A stretch of DNA of 64,000 nt from contig JARKRC010000027.1 of NCBI GenBank assembly GCA_029974595.1, positions 62,001 to 126,000 of the forward strand, in the 5' to 3' direction. Of the stretch, positions 1-8,446 are shown piece by piece. The position numbers were made by a program, and so were the translations under genes. A model generated the notes under the pieces. That model saw only the letters and a list, made by a program, of their open reading frames with translations. It was not told the DNA's origin and ran no database searches. Positions within the stretch are counted from its first letter, which is position 1, and each line of letters starts with the position of its first letter. Source of the stretch: Ereboglobus sp. (GTDB taxonomy: Bacteria > Verrucomicrobiota > Verrucomicrobiia > Opitutales > Opitutaceae).

Positions 1-933
1 GAGCAGACCATCCTGTTCATCAACCGGCGCGGCTATTCGTCGAGCATGCTGTGCTCGGAGTGCGGGCACGTCGAATCGTGCGAGCATTGCAGCATCGCCA
101 TGACGTATCACCGGCACGACGAACGGCTGCGCTGCCACCTATGCGGCGCGGAGCGGCCCGCGCCCGTGCGCTGCCCGAAATGCGGCTCGATAAAAATCCG
201 CTGGCGCGGGCTCGGCACGCAGCGCGTCGAGGAGGCCGTGAAGCGCGTGCTCCCGCACGCCCGTATCGAACGGATGGATACGGATGCGATGACGAAAAAA
301 AACCGCTTCCGCGAGGTGCTCGCCCAATTCCGCGCTGGCAAGATCGACGTGCTTGTGGGCACGCAGATGATCGGCAAGGGTCTCGATTTCCCAAATGTCA
401 CGCTGGTCGGCCTGGTGGATGCGGACATCTCAATGCACGTGCCGGATTTTCGCGCCAACGAGCGCACGTTCCAGCTGCTCGTGCAGGTGGCGGGGCGCGC
501 CGGGCGCGGCGATCGCGCGGGCGAGGTCGTCGTGCAGACGTTCACGCCGCAAGCCGACGCGATCCAGTTTTCACGCCATGCCGATTACGCGGGGTTTGCG
601 GCGGGCGAACTGAAGGTCCGGCAGGATTTCCGTTATCCGCCCTACCGGCATTTGATCCAGCATGTGTTTCGCGGGCCGAATCCCGAAAAGCTGCAATTTT
701 TCGCCGAGCAATGGGCGCGCAAAGTCGAGCAGGCGCTTGGAAATCTGGTCGAGCTGCGCGGCCCCGCGCCGTCGCCGATTGAAAAAATAAAGGACGAATA
801 CCGCTACCAACTCTGGTATTTCACGGCGCAGGTGACGAAGGTCGTGGCCGAACTCACGAAATTGCGCGCGGAGTTTGCCTGGCCCGACGATATGATCCAG
901 GTGATCGACGTGGACCCCGTGAGCCTGATGTAG
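1..933 (+). CDS. priA: Primosomal protein N' (PriA helicase), C-terminal part, 5' end outside window
   Basis: Open from the first base, so this is the last 310 residues of a longer gene. PriA is the 3'-to-5' DNA helicase that restarts stalled replication forks. Visible here are the paired zinc-binding cysteines (CSEC, CEHC, CHLC, CPKC within about residues 18-65), then helicase motif V around [12 protein letters not shown] and motif VI with QVAGRAGRG, followed by the C-terminal domain. The order and spacing match PriA. The protein ends at a TAG codon 18 bases before the convergent rpiB stop. The N-terminal DNA-binding domain and Walker A lie upstream of the window. Confidence 0.96.
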   Translation, partial: EQTILFINRRGYSSSMLCSECGHVESCEHCSIAMTYHRHDERLRCHLCGAERPAPVRCPKCGSIKIRWRGLGTQRVEEAVKRVLPHARIERMDTDAMTKKNRFREVLAQFRAGKIDVLVGTQMIGKGLDFPNVTLVGLVDADISMHVPDFRANERTFQLLVQVAGRAGRGDRAGEVVVQTFTPQADAIQFSRHADYAGFAAGELKVRQDFRYPPYRHLIQHVFRGPNPEKLQFFAEQWARKVEQALGNLVELRGPAPSPIEKIKDEYRYQLWYFTAQVTKVVAELTKLRAEFAWPDDMIQVIDVDPVSLM

Positions 934-951
934 GCGGAGCCAACGCCGTTT

Positions 952-1395
952 TTACTTCGGGTTGTCGATCTTATTGATGCGGGCGATGTGGCGGCCGCCT
1001 TCGAACTCGGTGGCGAGCCACACTTTCACGATGCGCAGCGCCTCGTCCTCGCTGATCGTGCGCTGGCCGATGGAGAGCACGTTGCCGTCGTTGTGCGAGC
1101 GGTTCCAGATGGCGACTTGCTCCGTCCAGCACAGGCCGCAGCGGACGCCTTTCACGCGGTTTGCGACGATGGCCTCGCCGTTGCCCGAGCCGCCAAGCAC
1201 GATGCCGCGCTCGTATTCGCCGCGCGCCACGGCCTCGGCCACCGGGCGGATGAAATCCGGATAATCGCACGATTCCTCGGAATGCGTTCCGAAGTCGCGC
1301 ACGGTGTGGCCGTTGGCGAGGAGCATGGCCTTGATGGCCTCCTTGTATTTGAATCCCGCGTGATCGGAGCCGATGGCGATCTGGAATGTTTTCAT
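952..1395 (-). CDS. rpiB: Ribose-5-phosphate isomerase B
   Basis: A 147-residue protein beginning MKTFQIAIGSDHAG, which interconverts ribose 5-phosphate and ribulose 5-phosphate in the pentose phosphate pathway. The start at 1395 is chosen because the RpiB fold begins there; an in-frame start further upstream would add unconserved residues. The loop reads GGSGNGEAI, as in the mycobacterial-type RpiB enzymes in which a glutamate serves as catalytic base, rather than the E. coli type that uses a cysteine earlier in the chain. The conserved Asp-His near residue 11 and the stretch VKGVRCGLCW are present. It converges with priA. Confidence 0.93.
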   Translation of the reverse strand: MKTFQIAIGSDHAGFKYKEAIKAMLLANGHTVRDFGTHSEESCDYPDFIRPVAEAVARGEYERGIVLGGSGNGEAIVANRVKGVRCGLCWTEQVAIWNRSHNDGNVLSIGQRTISEDEALRIVKVWLATEFEGGRHIARINKIDNPK

Positions 1396-1496
1396 GGACG
1401 CGTTTGGCAAATTATTTGAACCTGCTGTTGATTGATCTGTCCTAATCGAGGAGCTTTTCCCGACACAGTAAAACATATTTCCAAAAGGCAACTCTT

Positions 1497-1922
1497 ATGA
1501 AAATCCAAAACAGCCTTGGCGCCGCATTTTTGGGACTCGCGATCATTCTTGTTGCAGGTTGCTCGACGACATCGAGCCGCATTTCGAAAAACCAGCAGCT
1601 TTTTGACACCTATCCAGCCGCCGTGCAGGCCAACATCCGCGCTGGCAAGATCGACATAGGCTATGCGCCCGAAATGGTCATGATGGCGCTCGGCGAACCC
1701 GACCGCCGCTACACACGCACGACGGAGCACGGCGCATCCGAAGTGTGGGCCTACAGGTCAAAAGCCCCCGCGCTCAGCTTCGGCCTCGGCCTCGGTGGAG
1801 GCGGCGGGCACACGGCGGTCGGCACCGGCGTCGGCATCACGACGGGCGGCGATCGCTCGGACGACAGGATGCGGGTCATTTTTGAAGGCGGCAAAGTCAC
1901 CGCCTTGGAACAAGTCAAGTGA
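1497..1922 (+). CDS. Small lipoprotein, BamE/SmpA-like fold (first of two paralogues)
   Basis: A 141-residue predicted lipoprotein. Residues 1-21 form a lipoprotein signal peptide with lipobox VAGC, giving Cys22 as the lipidated residue. The rest contains KIDIGYAPEMVMMALGEPDR, then VWAYRS, then RVIFEGGKV, which is the helix-strand pattern of small BamE/SmpA-like outer-membrane lipoproteins. A glycine-rich loop lies at about residues 97-117. The gene at 2090-2557 is a clear paralogue with the same order of motifs, so this is a tandem duplication. The function is not known; envelope location is inferred from the lipobox. Confidence 0.8.
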   Translation: MKIQNSLGAAFLGLAIILVAGCSTTSSRISKNQQLFDTYPAAVQANIRAGKIDIGYAPEMVMMALGEPDRRYTRTTEHGASEVWAYRSKAPALSFGLGLGGGGGHTAVGTGVGITTGGDRSDDRMRVIFEGGKVTALEQVK

Positions 1923-2089
1923 CCGCATCCGGCCTGTCATTTTATAGCAATACAACCTGTGGCCCGTCCGGAACTTATATAATCCATTACGACCTGCTTT
2001 CGCGCTTGTGAAAATGCAACATTTTCCCCGCAAAAACGTCATACATCGGATAATGTTGCAGTAATATTTTTAGAAAGGAAGACCGCATC

Positions 2090-2557
2090 ATGAAAACCAA
2101 AATAATAACATTCACGCTCATGATCGCCGCGCTTGTGGTCGCGGGCTGCTCATCGCCCGCGGCACGCATCAAACACAACCCCGAGCTCTTCGCCTCGATT
2201 CCCGCGCCCGAGCAGGAACTCATCAAGCAAGGCCGCATAGCGATCGGTTTCACGCCCGACATGGTGAAACTCGCCCTCGGCGAGCCCGATGCCGTCGCAC
2301 GCCGGATCGACAAGACCGGCGCGACCGAAATCTGGCGCTATCGCAGTTATGACAATTCCTACGATTACGGCTTCTACGGCTATTATGGCTGGGGCTCCCC
2401 GTACCGTTATTACCGTCCCTATTATGGCTGGGGCGGCTGGTATGGCGGCTGGAGTGGCTACTACGGCTGGGGCTGGAGCGCGCCCGCGCCAGTGAACGAT
2501 CATCTGCGCGTTGCCTTCAAGGAAGGCCGCGTCGTCGAGATCAACCAGCTGCGATAA
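2090..2557 (+). CDS. Small lipoprotein with Tyr/Gly/Trp-rich insert, BamE/SmpA-like (second paralogue)
   Basis: A 155-residue lipoprotein paralogous to the gene at 1497. The signal peptide ends in VAGC with Cys20 as the lipidation site. The conserved core is IAIGFTPDMVKLALGEPD, EIWRYRS and LRVAFKEGRVVEI. Between the two core halves, at about residues 91-132, there is an insert made almost entirely of Tyr, Gly, Trp, Ser and Pro, where the paralogue has a glycine-rich loop. Such aromatic/glycine tracts are low complexity and may mediate surface interactions, but that is inference. A strong terminator follows the stop codon. Confidence 0.8.
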   Translation: MKTKIITFTLMIAALVVAGCSSPAARIKHNPELFASIPAPEQELIKQGRIAIGFTPDMVKLALGEPDAVARRIDKTGATEIWRYRSYDNSYDYGFYGYYGWGSPYRYYRPYYGWGGWYGGWSGYYGWGWSAPAPVNDHLRVAFKEGRVVEINQLR

Positions 2558-2582
2558 TCCGCCTCCAAAACCGTTCCGCAAA

Positions 2583-2622
2583 AGAGCCGCCCGCACAAAA
2601 ATACGCGCGGCTTTTTTTGTTT
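2583..2622 (+). terminator. Intrinsic terminator after the lipoprotein pair
   Basis: Arms AGCCGC (2585-2590) and GCGGCT (2607-2612) pair across a 16-base loop and are followed directly by a run of T residues. It lies 25 bases after the stop codon of the second lipoprotein. Confidence 0.75.
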
Positions 2623-2746
2623 TTCGGACAAAACAATCTTTACTCTCGCCCTGGCGGCAGATGTCGTTTGGTCTCGTGTCCGTTTTTTAATTTCCCCGCG
2701 CCCGACCTCACCTTTTTTAACCCAGCCCAATAACACAAAAAACACC

Positions 2747-4630
2747 ATGATCTCCACGACCGCGATCAACGCCTTCCTCCTCAAAAACAACCTCCGCATC
2801 GCCAGCAACCCCTGCGTCTCGCCTGACTTGTGCCTCGATTGGCCCGCGCTCTCCGCCAAGCTCGCCCAAAACGCCGCCGATGTCCTCGCCTGCGCCAAAA
2901 GCGCCTTTGCGACCGCCGCCGGCGAATGGACGCTCCTCGAAGACACCGCCACCGGCGATTGCGCGTGGCGTCTCGTCCCCGCCGACGGCCTCGCTCCCGA
3001 TACCGCGGTAAAAACGCTCGCCGACGGCGTCGCGCTCGCGGGCGGCGGCGTTGTTTTCCCGGCCAGCTTTGCGAACCTCCTCCGCCTCAAAAACCTCGCG
3101 CAGGAACATAACCCCGCCACCACGATTTTCCCCACTGCCAGTCAGCGCCTCGGCCAGAGCACCCTTGGTATCGGCGCGCGTTTTACCACCCTCCACTGGC
3201 CCGCCGTCGAATGGGCCATGAGCGCCCTCGAACTCGGCGTCACCGCCAACCAAAACTCCATCCCCCGCGAACTCGTTTACGACGTCAACGCCATGCTCGA
3301 CGGCAAACTCGACACCGTCCCCTTCCCCTTCATCGGCACCAATGTCCCCGAAGGGCACCAAGGCCAGTCGGTCGAAGGCATGAGCCACGGTTGCATCCTC
3401 TCGAAACTCAAAACCGGCTTCCACCGCCGCAGCATCGCCTGGAGTTTTAACGCCGACCACCAGCCCATCGGCGGTAAATTCGACATCCGCGAAGACGAGC
3501 TCGTGCGCGGCTGCGTCCTCGCCAGCTACATCACCTTCGACCTCTCGCCCGAGCTCGCTCAGACCAAGCCCCCCGCCGATCCCCGCGCCTGGGTTGCCGA
3601 AAACATGGACGCCGCACTCGTCGGCAAAGTCCGCGCCCGCGTTTCAGCCGCCGGCCTCGCCCTCGACGAAACCGCGCTCGCCACGCTCCTCGCCTACGTC
3701 TGGCCAGCGATGAAAAAAATGAAAGTCCGCGACGAAAAATACCGCGCCGCTCGCGAACAACTTTTCACCACCCTTGCCGGACGCGCCTACCTCCGTGAAC
3801 TCTCCATCGACGAACTCCCCGGCCTCACAACCCCCGAGACCACCGCCATCATGCTCGCCCTTTGCGAAGCGCTCGACATGCCGATCAACTTCGTCGCGCC
3901 CGCCTTCGGCTTCCAGAAAAACATGCCCTATCCCGACAACACCGCGCTCAGGGCGCTCATCGAAAAACAGTGGAATGTCTGCAAAAACTTTGGCGCCAGC
4001 ATCGGCTTCCACTCCGGCTCCGGCAAATCCGCCGAAAACTACCAGGTCATGGGCGCCGTCACCGGCAGCCACCTCGAAATCAAAACCAGCGGACGCTACA
4101 CCTACGAAATGGGCCGCGCCCTTTACGCCTCGAAAAATCCCGCCGACCAGGCGCTCTGGAAAGACTGGTATGCCTTCACCGTCGATCTCGCCGTGAAAGG
4201 CGCCTACGCCACCGACGCCACCGAGCAGCGCATGGCCCGCTCCTTCATCACCGACGCCCTCGCCAAGTCAGGAAAACCCGTTGACGTCTTTTCCGACGAA
4301 GCCGCCTGCCGCGCCGCCATCGAAGCCCTCCCCCCGAGCCCCGAGCACATGTTCTGGTTTGAGTATAATTTCCTCTACGTGCTCGCCGGCGGAGGCAAAG
4401 CGGAAAAAACCGCCCTCGGCGATCATTCGCCCGCCGGCTACGCGCAACGCGCCCGCTTTTATACAATCAGCTCCGAAGGCCTCCTCAACTATTCGAAAAA
4501 CGTGGCCGCCTATATCATCTTCCTCGCCGAAAACACCGGCCTCGCAACAAAGGAACGCTGCGCCGCGGCAGCCAGGCTCCTCGCCGCCTATGCAACCCTC
4601 GACCAGATGCTCGGCGACATCAGCAAATAA
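2747..4630 (+). CDS. uxaE: Tagaturonate/fructuronate epimerase family protein (UxaE-like)
   Basis: A 627-residue protein that resembles UxaE, the metal-dependent epimerase that interconverts D-tagaturonate and D-fructuronate in hexuronate catabolism. Family signs are the N-terminal QRLGQSTLGIGARFTTLHWPA segment (about residues 131-151), the central LSIDELPGLTTPET segment, and GFHSGSGKSAENY followed by HLEIKTSGRYTYEMGRAL. These line up with the order seen in Thermotoga UxaE, including the HSGS histidine region. It is longer than that roughly 480-residue enzyme, mainly through an added N-terminal region. It stands alone, with no uronate isomerase or reductase next to it. The symbol rests on motif recall, so close homologues of unproven function remain possible. 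Confidence 0.75.
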   Translation: MISTTAINAFLLKNNLRIASNPCVSPDLCLDWPALSAKLAQNAADVLACAKSAFATAAGEWTLLEDTATGDCAWRLVPADGLAPDTAVKTLADGVALAGGGVVFPASFANLLRLKNLAQEHNPATTIFPTASQRLGQSTLGIGARFTTLHWPAVEWAMSALELGVTANQNSIPRELVYDVNAMLDGKLDTVPFPFIGTNVPEGHQGQSVEGMSHGCILSKLKTGFHRRSIAWSFNADHQPIGGKFDIREDELVRGCVLASYITFDLSPELAQTKPPADPRAWVAENMDAALVGKVRARVSAAGLALDETALATLLAYVWPAMKKMKVRDEKYRAAREQLFTTLAGRAYLRELSIDELPGLTTPETTAIMLALCEALDMPINFVAPAFGFQKNMPYPDNTALRALIEKQWNVCKNFGASIGFHSGSGKSAENYQVMGAVTGSHLEIKTSGRYTYEMGRALYASKNPADQALWKDWYAFTVDLAVKGAYATDATEQRMARSFITDALAKSGKPVDVFSDEAACRAAIEALPPSPEHMFWFEYNFLYVLAGGGKAEKTALGDHSPAGYAQRARFYTISSEGLLNYSKNVAAYIIFLAENTGLATKERCAAAARLLAAYATLDQMLGDISK

Positions 4631-5041
4631 AAAAGCAATGTGTCGCGCCTTCCGTGTAAAATGACGGTTTCCGTCGTTTGTTCTTAACGAGATTTCGCCT
4701 CGCCTGGCGGCCAGAGGCGCGGGTTCCGCATGCTTCTTGCGAAACCCAAAGATGCCCTCGCTCAACATCGCAGCGACGCTACGCATATGGCAAGCCGCCC
4801 AGGCAAGTGAAACAAAAGCCCTAAAAATGCATAAAAGCTTGACTCCCAATCTTCGGAGGCATTAGCTACCTGCCGTCATGCTCTCCACCCGACATCCCCG
4901 CAACCCTGCACGCAGTGCAACATAATAAACTGCCAGGCAATCAAGCCACGTCCAAGCGAGTGCCAAGACGCGCCAGTCCCAAGCCTGGAACGACCATCGT
5001 TAAATTGAGAGGGAACCGACAGTTGCAACAAATATCCCAAA
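4631..5041. other. 411-base intergenic region with nothing recognised
   Basis: Lies between the epimerase and a lower-GC membrane protein gene. I find no convincing coding frame, RNA gene or strong terminator hairpin. Composition shifts from GC-rich to AT-richer towards its right end. Confidence 0.5.
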
Positions 5042-5872
5042 ATGAATATTATCGAAGAAAAAACAGCCATTGTGAGCCGCCTTATTGACGGGCTGCTGAA
5101 TAAACTGCACAATACGTTTACCGCCGCCACCTGCGGAAAGCACCTGGCATTATTCCGGACTATTGGCCATACCGGCACGCTTATTGCCGGCGTGCTTGGT
5201 TTAATCATTGGAATCATTGCCGCCATCGAGAGCGATTCATTCGCCATGTTCTTGATTGGCATCGTCTGGCTTCTGGCCTTGCTGATCATTGATTACGTGT
5301 CCCGTCGTTTCGGAAAGATCTCCGAACATCTCGTCAGCAGCACCAAGAGCTATTTATCATCCAACGCCTACATTGAAGCGATTGCCCTATTGGTTCTGGT
5401 CGCCAGCTTCGCTTTGCTTGGCTTTGGCTTGTATGCAGCCATAAAGATTGGCGGCATGGGTGATTTTTTCAAGATAGGAGCCTGGTCTGTCTGGCTTTTC
5501 TATATAGGTATCCTCACCCTGAACGCAGGCGAGTTGTTAAATGTTGAAATCAAGAAAGAATTAAAGGCGGAAGAAGAGGGGGTTGGCCTTCTCGAATTCA
5601 ACGCTAAAAGCATGCTTCTTGCGGTTCCATTCTACTTTGGGTCAGGCATATTATTTGGGCTGATTAATATTCTCTGGTATATTTTCCAGGCAACTGGGAG
5701 TGGTCAGCCCTTTGCATATGTTGTAATGGAATCAATGCCCTACTTCCTCACCATTGCCATTGTGGCCGCATTGCCTTTTCTGGCATGCTTGGCGTTTTTG
5801 ATCCTGTACGCATCAATTGCGGCAGTGAAAGCATTGATTCGCATAGCTTCAGCGATCGATAAAAAAGACTGA
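5042..5872 (+). CDS. Polytopic membrane protein of unknown function
   Basis: A 276-residue protein with about six hydrophobic helices, near residues 40-65, 72-95, 112-138, 145-168, 183-215 and 220-262. The N-terminal 35 residues and the C-terminal end (SAIDKKD) are charged and probably cytoplasmic. I recognise no family motif. Base composition is clearly lower in GC than the surrounding housekeeping genes and codon choice is mixed, which together with the frameshifted neighbour at 6498 suggests an acquired or fast-evolving stretch. The ATG at 5042 is the first in frame. Confidence 0.7.
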   Translation: MNIIEEKTAIVSRLIDGLLNKLHNTFTAATCGKHLALFRTIGHTGTLIAGVLGLIIGIIAAIESDSFAMFLIGIVWLLALLIIDYVSRRFGKISEHLVSSTKSYLSSNAYIEAIALLVLVASFALLGFGLYAAIKIGGMGDFFKIGAWSVWLFYIGILTLNAGELLNVEIKKELKAEEEGVGLLEFNAKSMLLAVPFYFGSGILFGLINILWYIFQATGSGQPFAYVVMESMPYFLTIAIVAALPFLACLAFLILYASIAAVKALIRIASAIDKKD

Positions 5873-5961
5873 TCCTGACAAGACGCATGGCCGATTGTCC
5901 GGCAATTTAACAGTTGCCTGCTCCGCGTGGCGCATCTTAATTGTTCCACGAAAGGAAAAAT

Positions 5962-6210
5962 ATGCCGCTACCAAAAGAAGAAGCCTGGTTTCCCGCGAAG
6001 ACATACGGCTGGGGCTGGGGGTTTCCGAGCCGCTGGCAAGGCTGGCTTGTGATGCTCGTTTTTCTCGCGCTGTTGATTGCCGGCATACCTTTGGCAAAGA
6101 AAGGAGTGCTGGTTTACTCCGGCTATGGTTCCGCTCTCGTGCTCGCGCTGGTCGCAATCTCCTATTGGAAGGGCGAGAAGCCACGCTGGTCCTGGGGAAA
6201 GCGCGAATGA
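5962..6210 (+). CDS. Small membrane protein of unknown function
   Basis: An 82-residue protein starting MPLPKEEAWF. The ATG at 5962 is preferred over an upstream in-frame TTG because AAAGGA (5951-5956) lies five bases before it as a good ribosome binding site. Two hydrophobic helices (about residues 26-42 and 48-66) are flanked by tryptophan-rich, basic segments such as YGWGWGF near the N-terminus and PRWSWGKRE at the C-terminus. No known family recognised. Confidence 0.65.
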   Translation: MPLPKEEAWFPAKTYGWGWGFPSRWQGWLVMLVFLALLIAGIPLAKKGVLVYSGYGSALVLALVAISYWKGEKPRWSWGKRE

Positions 6211-6497
6211 CAAAACAGCCGGGCCTGCAGCCAAAACCGTCCACACCCGCGAATCATCTGTAACTTTCGGCAAAAGATAAATCGTACAAATTTACATACG
6301 AATACATAAGCGATAATAAACAATTTCTTATCTTATGGCGCCATCTATTCCAGAGCTTTTGCGCCCCATGGGGCGCTCATCTGGCTGTATTGGTTATAAA
6401 AACAATTATAGCAAAGTGACATGAGTCTCTTGGCACGTTGAACAATCCATAAGATGCATCTGGAATTTTTGTATTGGGTAAATAAATATGCTGCCCG
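6211..6497. other. Intergenic region with a 16-bp palindrome
   Basis: No gene recognised. It holds the perfect palindrome GCGCCCCATGGGGCGC at about 6360-6375 in otherwise AT-rich DNA. No T-run follows on either strand, so it does not look like an intrinsic terminator. Role unknown. Confidence 0.5.
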
Positions 6498-7011
6498 ATG
6501 ACTCCACAGATAATCATTAGAAACGAAACCGATGGCGACCGGCGCACGATTGGCGAAGTGACGGTTGCCGCGTTCCGGACTTTGGAGATCAGCAGCCACA
6601 CGGAACAGTTTATCATCGAGGCATTGCGCGCGGCCGGGGCGCTTGCCATATCGCTCGTCGCGGTGGTTGATGGGAGCGTTGCGGGGCATATTGCTTTTTC
6701 TCCGGTGACGATCTCCGATGGAACTCAAGGCTGGTATGGTCTTGGCCCCGTTTCCGTGCTGCCCTTATACCAGCGCCGGGGTGTTGGAAAGGCCGCTAAT
6801 ACGGGAGGGACTGTCCCGGCTGGAAACGCTGCATGCGCGCGGATGCTGCCTTGCGGGGCATCCGGAATATTACAGGAAGTTCGGATTCAAAAACACGCCG
6901 GGGCTTGTGCTTGAGGGGGTTCCGCAGGAGTTCTTTTTCGCACTGTCGTTCGACGAAAATTATCCGCGCGGCACAGTCACTTTCCACAAAGCTTTCAAGG
7001 CGACGGAGTGA
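6498..7011 (+). pseudogene. GNAT-family N-acetyltransferase, frameshifted
   Basis: The first frame (from ATG 6498) reads as a GNAT acetyltransferase up to VSVLPLYQRRGVGKA, which is motif A with the acetyl-CoA pyrophosphate loop. The family pattern then continues in the next frame as LIREGLSRLETLHARG, HPEYYRKFGF, and FFALSFDENYPRGTVTFHKAF up to 7011. One extra base at about 6795 separates GCC (Ala) from CTA (Leu). Correcting it would give a complete protein of about 170 residues. The uncorrected first frame ends at 6914 with an unrelated tail. It is either a recent inactivation or a sequencing error. Confidence 0.8.
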
Positions 7012-7127
7012 GGGTGCAGGTACCGCCACGACAGACGCGTCCGGCGGGAAAACCCATGGGCGCAGAAGCGCAGGCTTGACCGCGGGAGCGAACACGGGAA
7101 TATCGGATGCAGATTTGAATTAGCAAT

Positions 7128-7201
7128 GCGGCTGTAGTTTAGTGGTAAAACTCCTGTCTTCCAAGCAGGTCTCGTCGGTTCGATTCCGTCCAGCCGCACC
7201 A
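7128..7201 (+). tRNA. tRNA-Gly (anticodon TCC)
   Basis: Acceptor arms GCGGCTG and CAGCCGC close the molecule. The D-arm contains GTTTAGTGGTAAAAC, the anticodon stem CCTGT/GCAGG encloses the loop CTTCCAA with anticodon TCC at 7160-7162, and the T-loop is TTCGATT. The CCA end is encoded. An intrinsic terminator follows at once. Confidence 0.95.
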
Positions 7202-7208
7202 ATTTTAC

Positions 7209-7246
7209 AACCCGCTTTTTTCCAATGGAAAGCGGGTTTTCTTTTA
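7209..7246 (+). terminator. Intrinsic terminator after tRNA-Gly
   Basis: A 10-bp stem, AACCCGCTTT (7209-7218) with AAAGCGGGTT (7229-7238), followed by TTCTTTT. Confidence 0.8.
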
Positions 7247-7452
7247 AACTCGCATTGATTTGTGGTCAATAAAGTCACAACATGCGCCGCTTTAGTTTAC
7301 ATGGTTTGATCTTTCCGAATGCGGCGAATTCCACAGCCATTTCTTTACCTTCCGCCAGCGGCAGGAATTCGCGGGTTCGCGCCAATTGATGCACGCTTGC
7401 CGTGTTTGCCCGTCGGACGCGCATCGCACCGATTGCAGACGCGGAATAGCGC

Positions 7453-7482
7453 TTGACACAAAAACAAGTATCACTTTGATAC
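7453..7482 (+). promoter_or_regulatory. Candidate hicAB promoter with palindromic operator
   Basis: TTGACA at 7453-7458 is a consensus -35 box. After 17 bases, TTGATA at 7476-7481 can serve as -10. Overlapping the -10 is the perfect inverted repeat GTATCA-CTT-TGATAC (7468-7482). HicB proteins with a C-terminal ribbon-helix-helix domain repress their own operon, so this palindrome is the likely operator. The predicted transcription start falls within a few bases of the hicA GTG, implying a very short or absent leader. Confidence 0.55.
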
Positions 7483-7489
7483 TGGATGC

Positions 7490-7696
7490 GTGCCGCGCAA
7501 AATCCGCCAGTTGATCGCCGATCTGGAATCCGCAGGCTTCGCCCATGTCTCCACGAAAGGCAGTCACCGGAAGTTTAACCACGCCCCGACTGACACCACC
7601 ATCATCCTGCCTGGAGCAGCGGGGGCCGATGCGAAACACTACATGGAAAAGGATGTGCGCCGCGCCATTGAAAAAAGCAAGGGAACCAATTCATGA
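7490..7696 (+). CDS. hicA: HicA-type toxin (mRNA interferase)
   Basis: A 68-residue protein MPRKIRQLIADLESAGF with the conserved GSHRKF motif, whose histidine is catalytic in the HicA/YcfA family, followed by the strand TTIILPG and the helix DVRRAIEKS. HicA has a double-stranded-RNA-binding fold and cleaves mRNA. The start is GTG at 7490; an in-frame stop at 7454 excludes any longer version. It overlaps hicB by four bases (ATGA), giving the usual toxin-first order of hicAB operons. Confidence 0.9.
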   Translation: MPRKIRQLIADLESAGFAHVSTKGSHRKFNHAPTDTTIILPGAAGADAKHYMEKDVRRAIEKSKGTNS

Positions 7697-8073
7697 AAAC
7701 AAACAACACACTCAAACACCCCCCTCTCACCAAGGCCGCAATCAAAGCCGCCGCCGCTCGCTATTTGAAAATTGTCGAGTGGTCCGACGAAGATAAATGC
7801 TTTGTCGGACGTTGCCCCGGGCTGTTTTTCGGCGGTTGCGATGGCATGGATGAAACCAAGGTTTACGCGGAGCTTTGCCAGATTGTGGAAGAACACGTCG
7901 CCGAGACGCTTGCGGGACGCAAGCCGCTTCCACCTCCGACCGCAGGCAAGACGTATAGCGGCAAGTTTGTCGTTCGCCTCTCGCCAGAACTTCATCAGAA
8001 GGCCGCATTGAAAGCCATGGCGCGCGGCGAAAGCCTCAACCAATTTGTAGCCGAGGCGCTCACTCACGCCTGA
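7693..8073 (+). CDS. hicB: HicB-type antitoxin
   Basis: A 126-residue protein translationally coupled to hicA. The N-terminal part (about residues 24-75: YLKIVEWSDEDKCFVGRCPG, then CDGMDE and EEHV) is the partial RNase H fold that blocks HicA. The C-terminal part (KFVVRLSPELHQKAALKAMA then SLNQFVAEAL) is a ribbon-helix-helix DNA-binding domain that would bind the operator upstream of hicA. The pair is probably autoregulated. Confidence 0.9.
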   Translation: MKTNNTLKHPPLTKAAIKAAAARYLKIVEWSDEDKCFVGRCPGLFFGGCDGMDETKVYAELCQIVEEHVAETLAGRKPLPPPTAGKTYSGKFVVRLSPELHQKAALKAMARGESLNQFVAEALTHA

Positions 8074-8353
8074 CGGGCGGAAGTGTCGCACCCCGTCCAG
8101 CATCCGCACGCATCCACGCGCGGAAAGCCTCCTGATCGTCGCGGCCCTGCCGTCCGCCCGATTTCAATGGCTGGCGGGCAAACGCGCTCATGCGCAGCAA
8201 ACGCAGCCGCTTGGCCTGGCTTGATTCGTCGCGCACATCGGCAACCGCCCGGTTCATCACACGCCGCACCTCCGCTGGATCGCTCGAACGCAAGGCATCC
8301 TCAAGCGCATTGTAAACGGGCGTGTTCTGGCTCACCTCCGGCAGCCCAATCAT
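8060..8353 (-). CDS. Possible small hypothetical protein
   Basis: An open frame of 97 residues from MIGLPEVSQNTPVYNALEDA to the stop at 8060, rich in charged residues and predicted helical (for example SSDPAEVRRVMNRAVADV). A longer version from 8401 would start inside a terminator stem, so an internal start is preferred, but no clear ribosome binding site is seen. Its 3' end overlaps the convergent hicB by 14 bases. No family recognised. Amino acid composition looks like a real protein, but the call stays tentative. Confidence 0.4.
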   Translation of the reverse strand: MIGLPEVSQNTPVYNALEDALRSSDPAEVRRVMNRAVADVRDESSQAKRLRLLRMSAFARQPLKSGGRQGRDDQEAFRAWMRADAGRGATLPPVRRE

Positions 8354-8384
8354 TTTCTGCATGTTCGCGTGTGCAAACACGGGA

Positions 8385-8413
8385 TAAAAAAAGGACGGCA
8401 CATGGCCGTCCTT
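8385..8413 (-). terminator. Intrinsic terminator of the TPR protein gene
   Basis: Arms AAGGACGGC (8391-8399) and GCCGTCCTT (8405-8413) with a five-base loop. Read on the minus strand the stem is followed by a run of T residues. It lies 34 bases beyond the stop of the gene at 8447. Confidence 0.8.
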
Positions 8414-8446
8414 GCGTTTAAATGGCGGAATACTGCAGAAGTATTA

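Noticed and set aside
5941-5956. TTGTTCCACG resembling half of a parS site
   Set aside because: The second half of the palindrome is missing, and the following AAAGGA is the ribosome binding site of the next gene.
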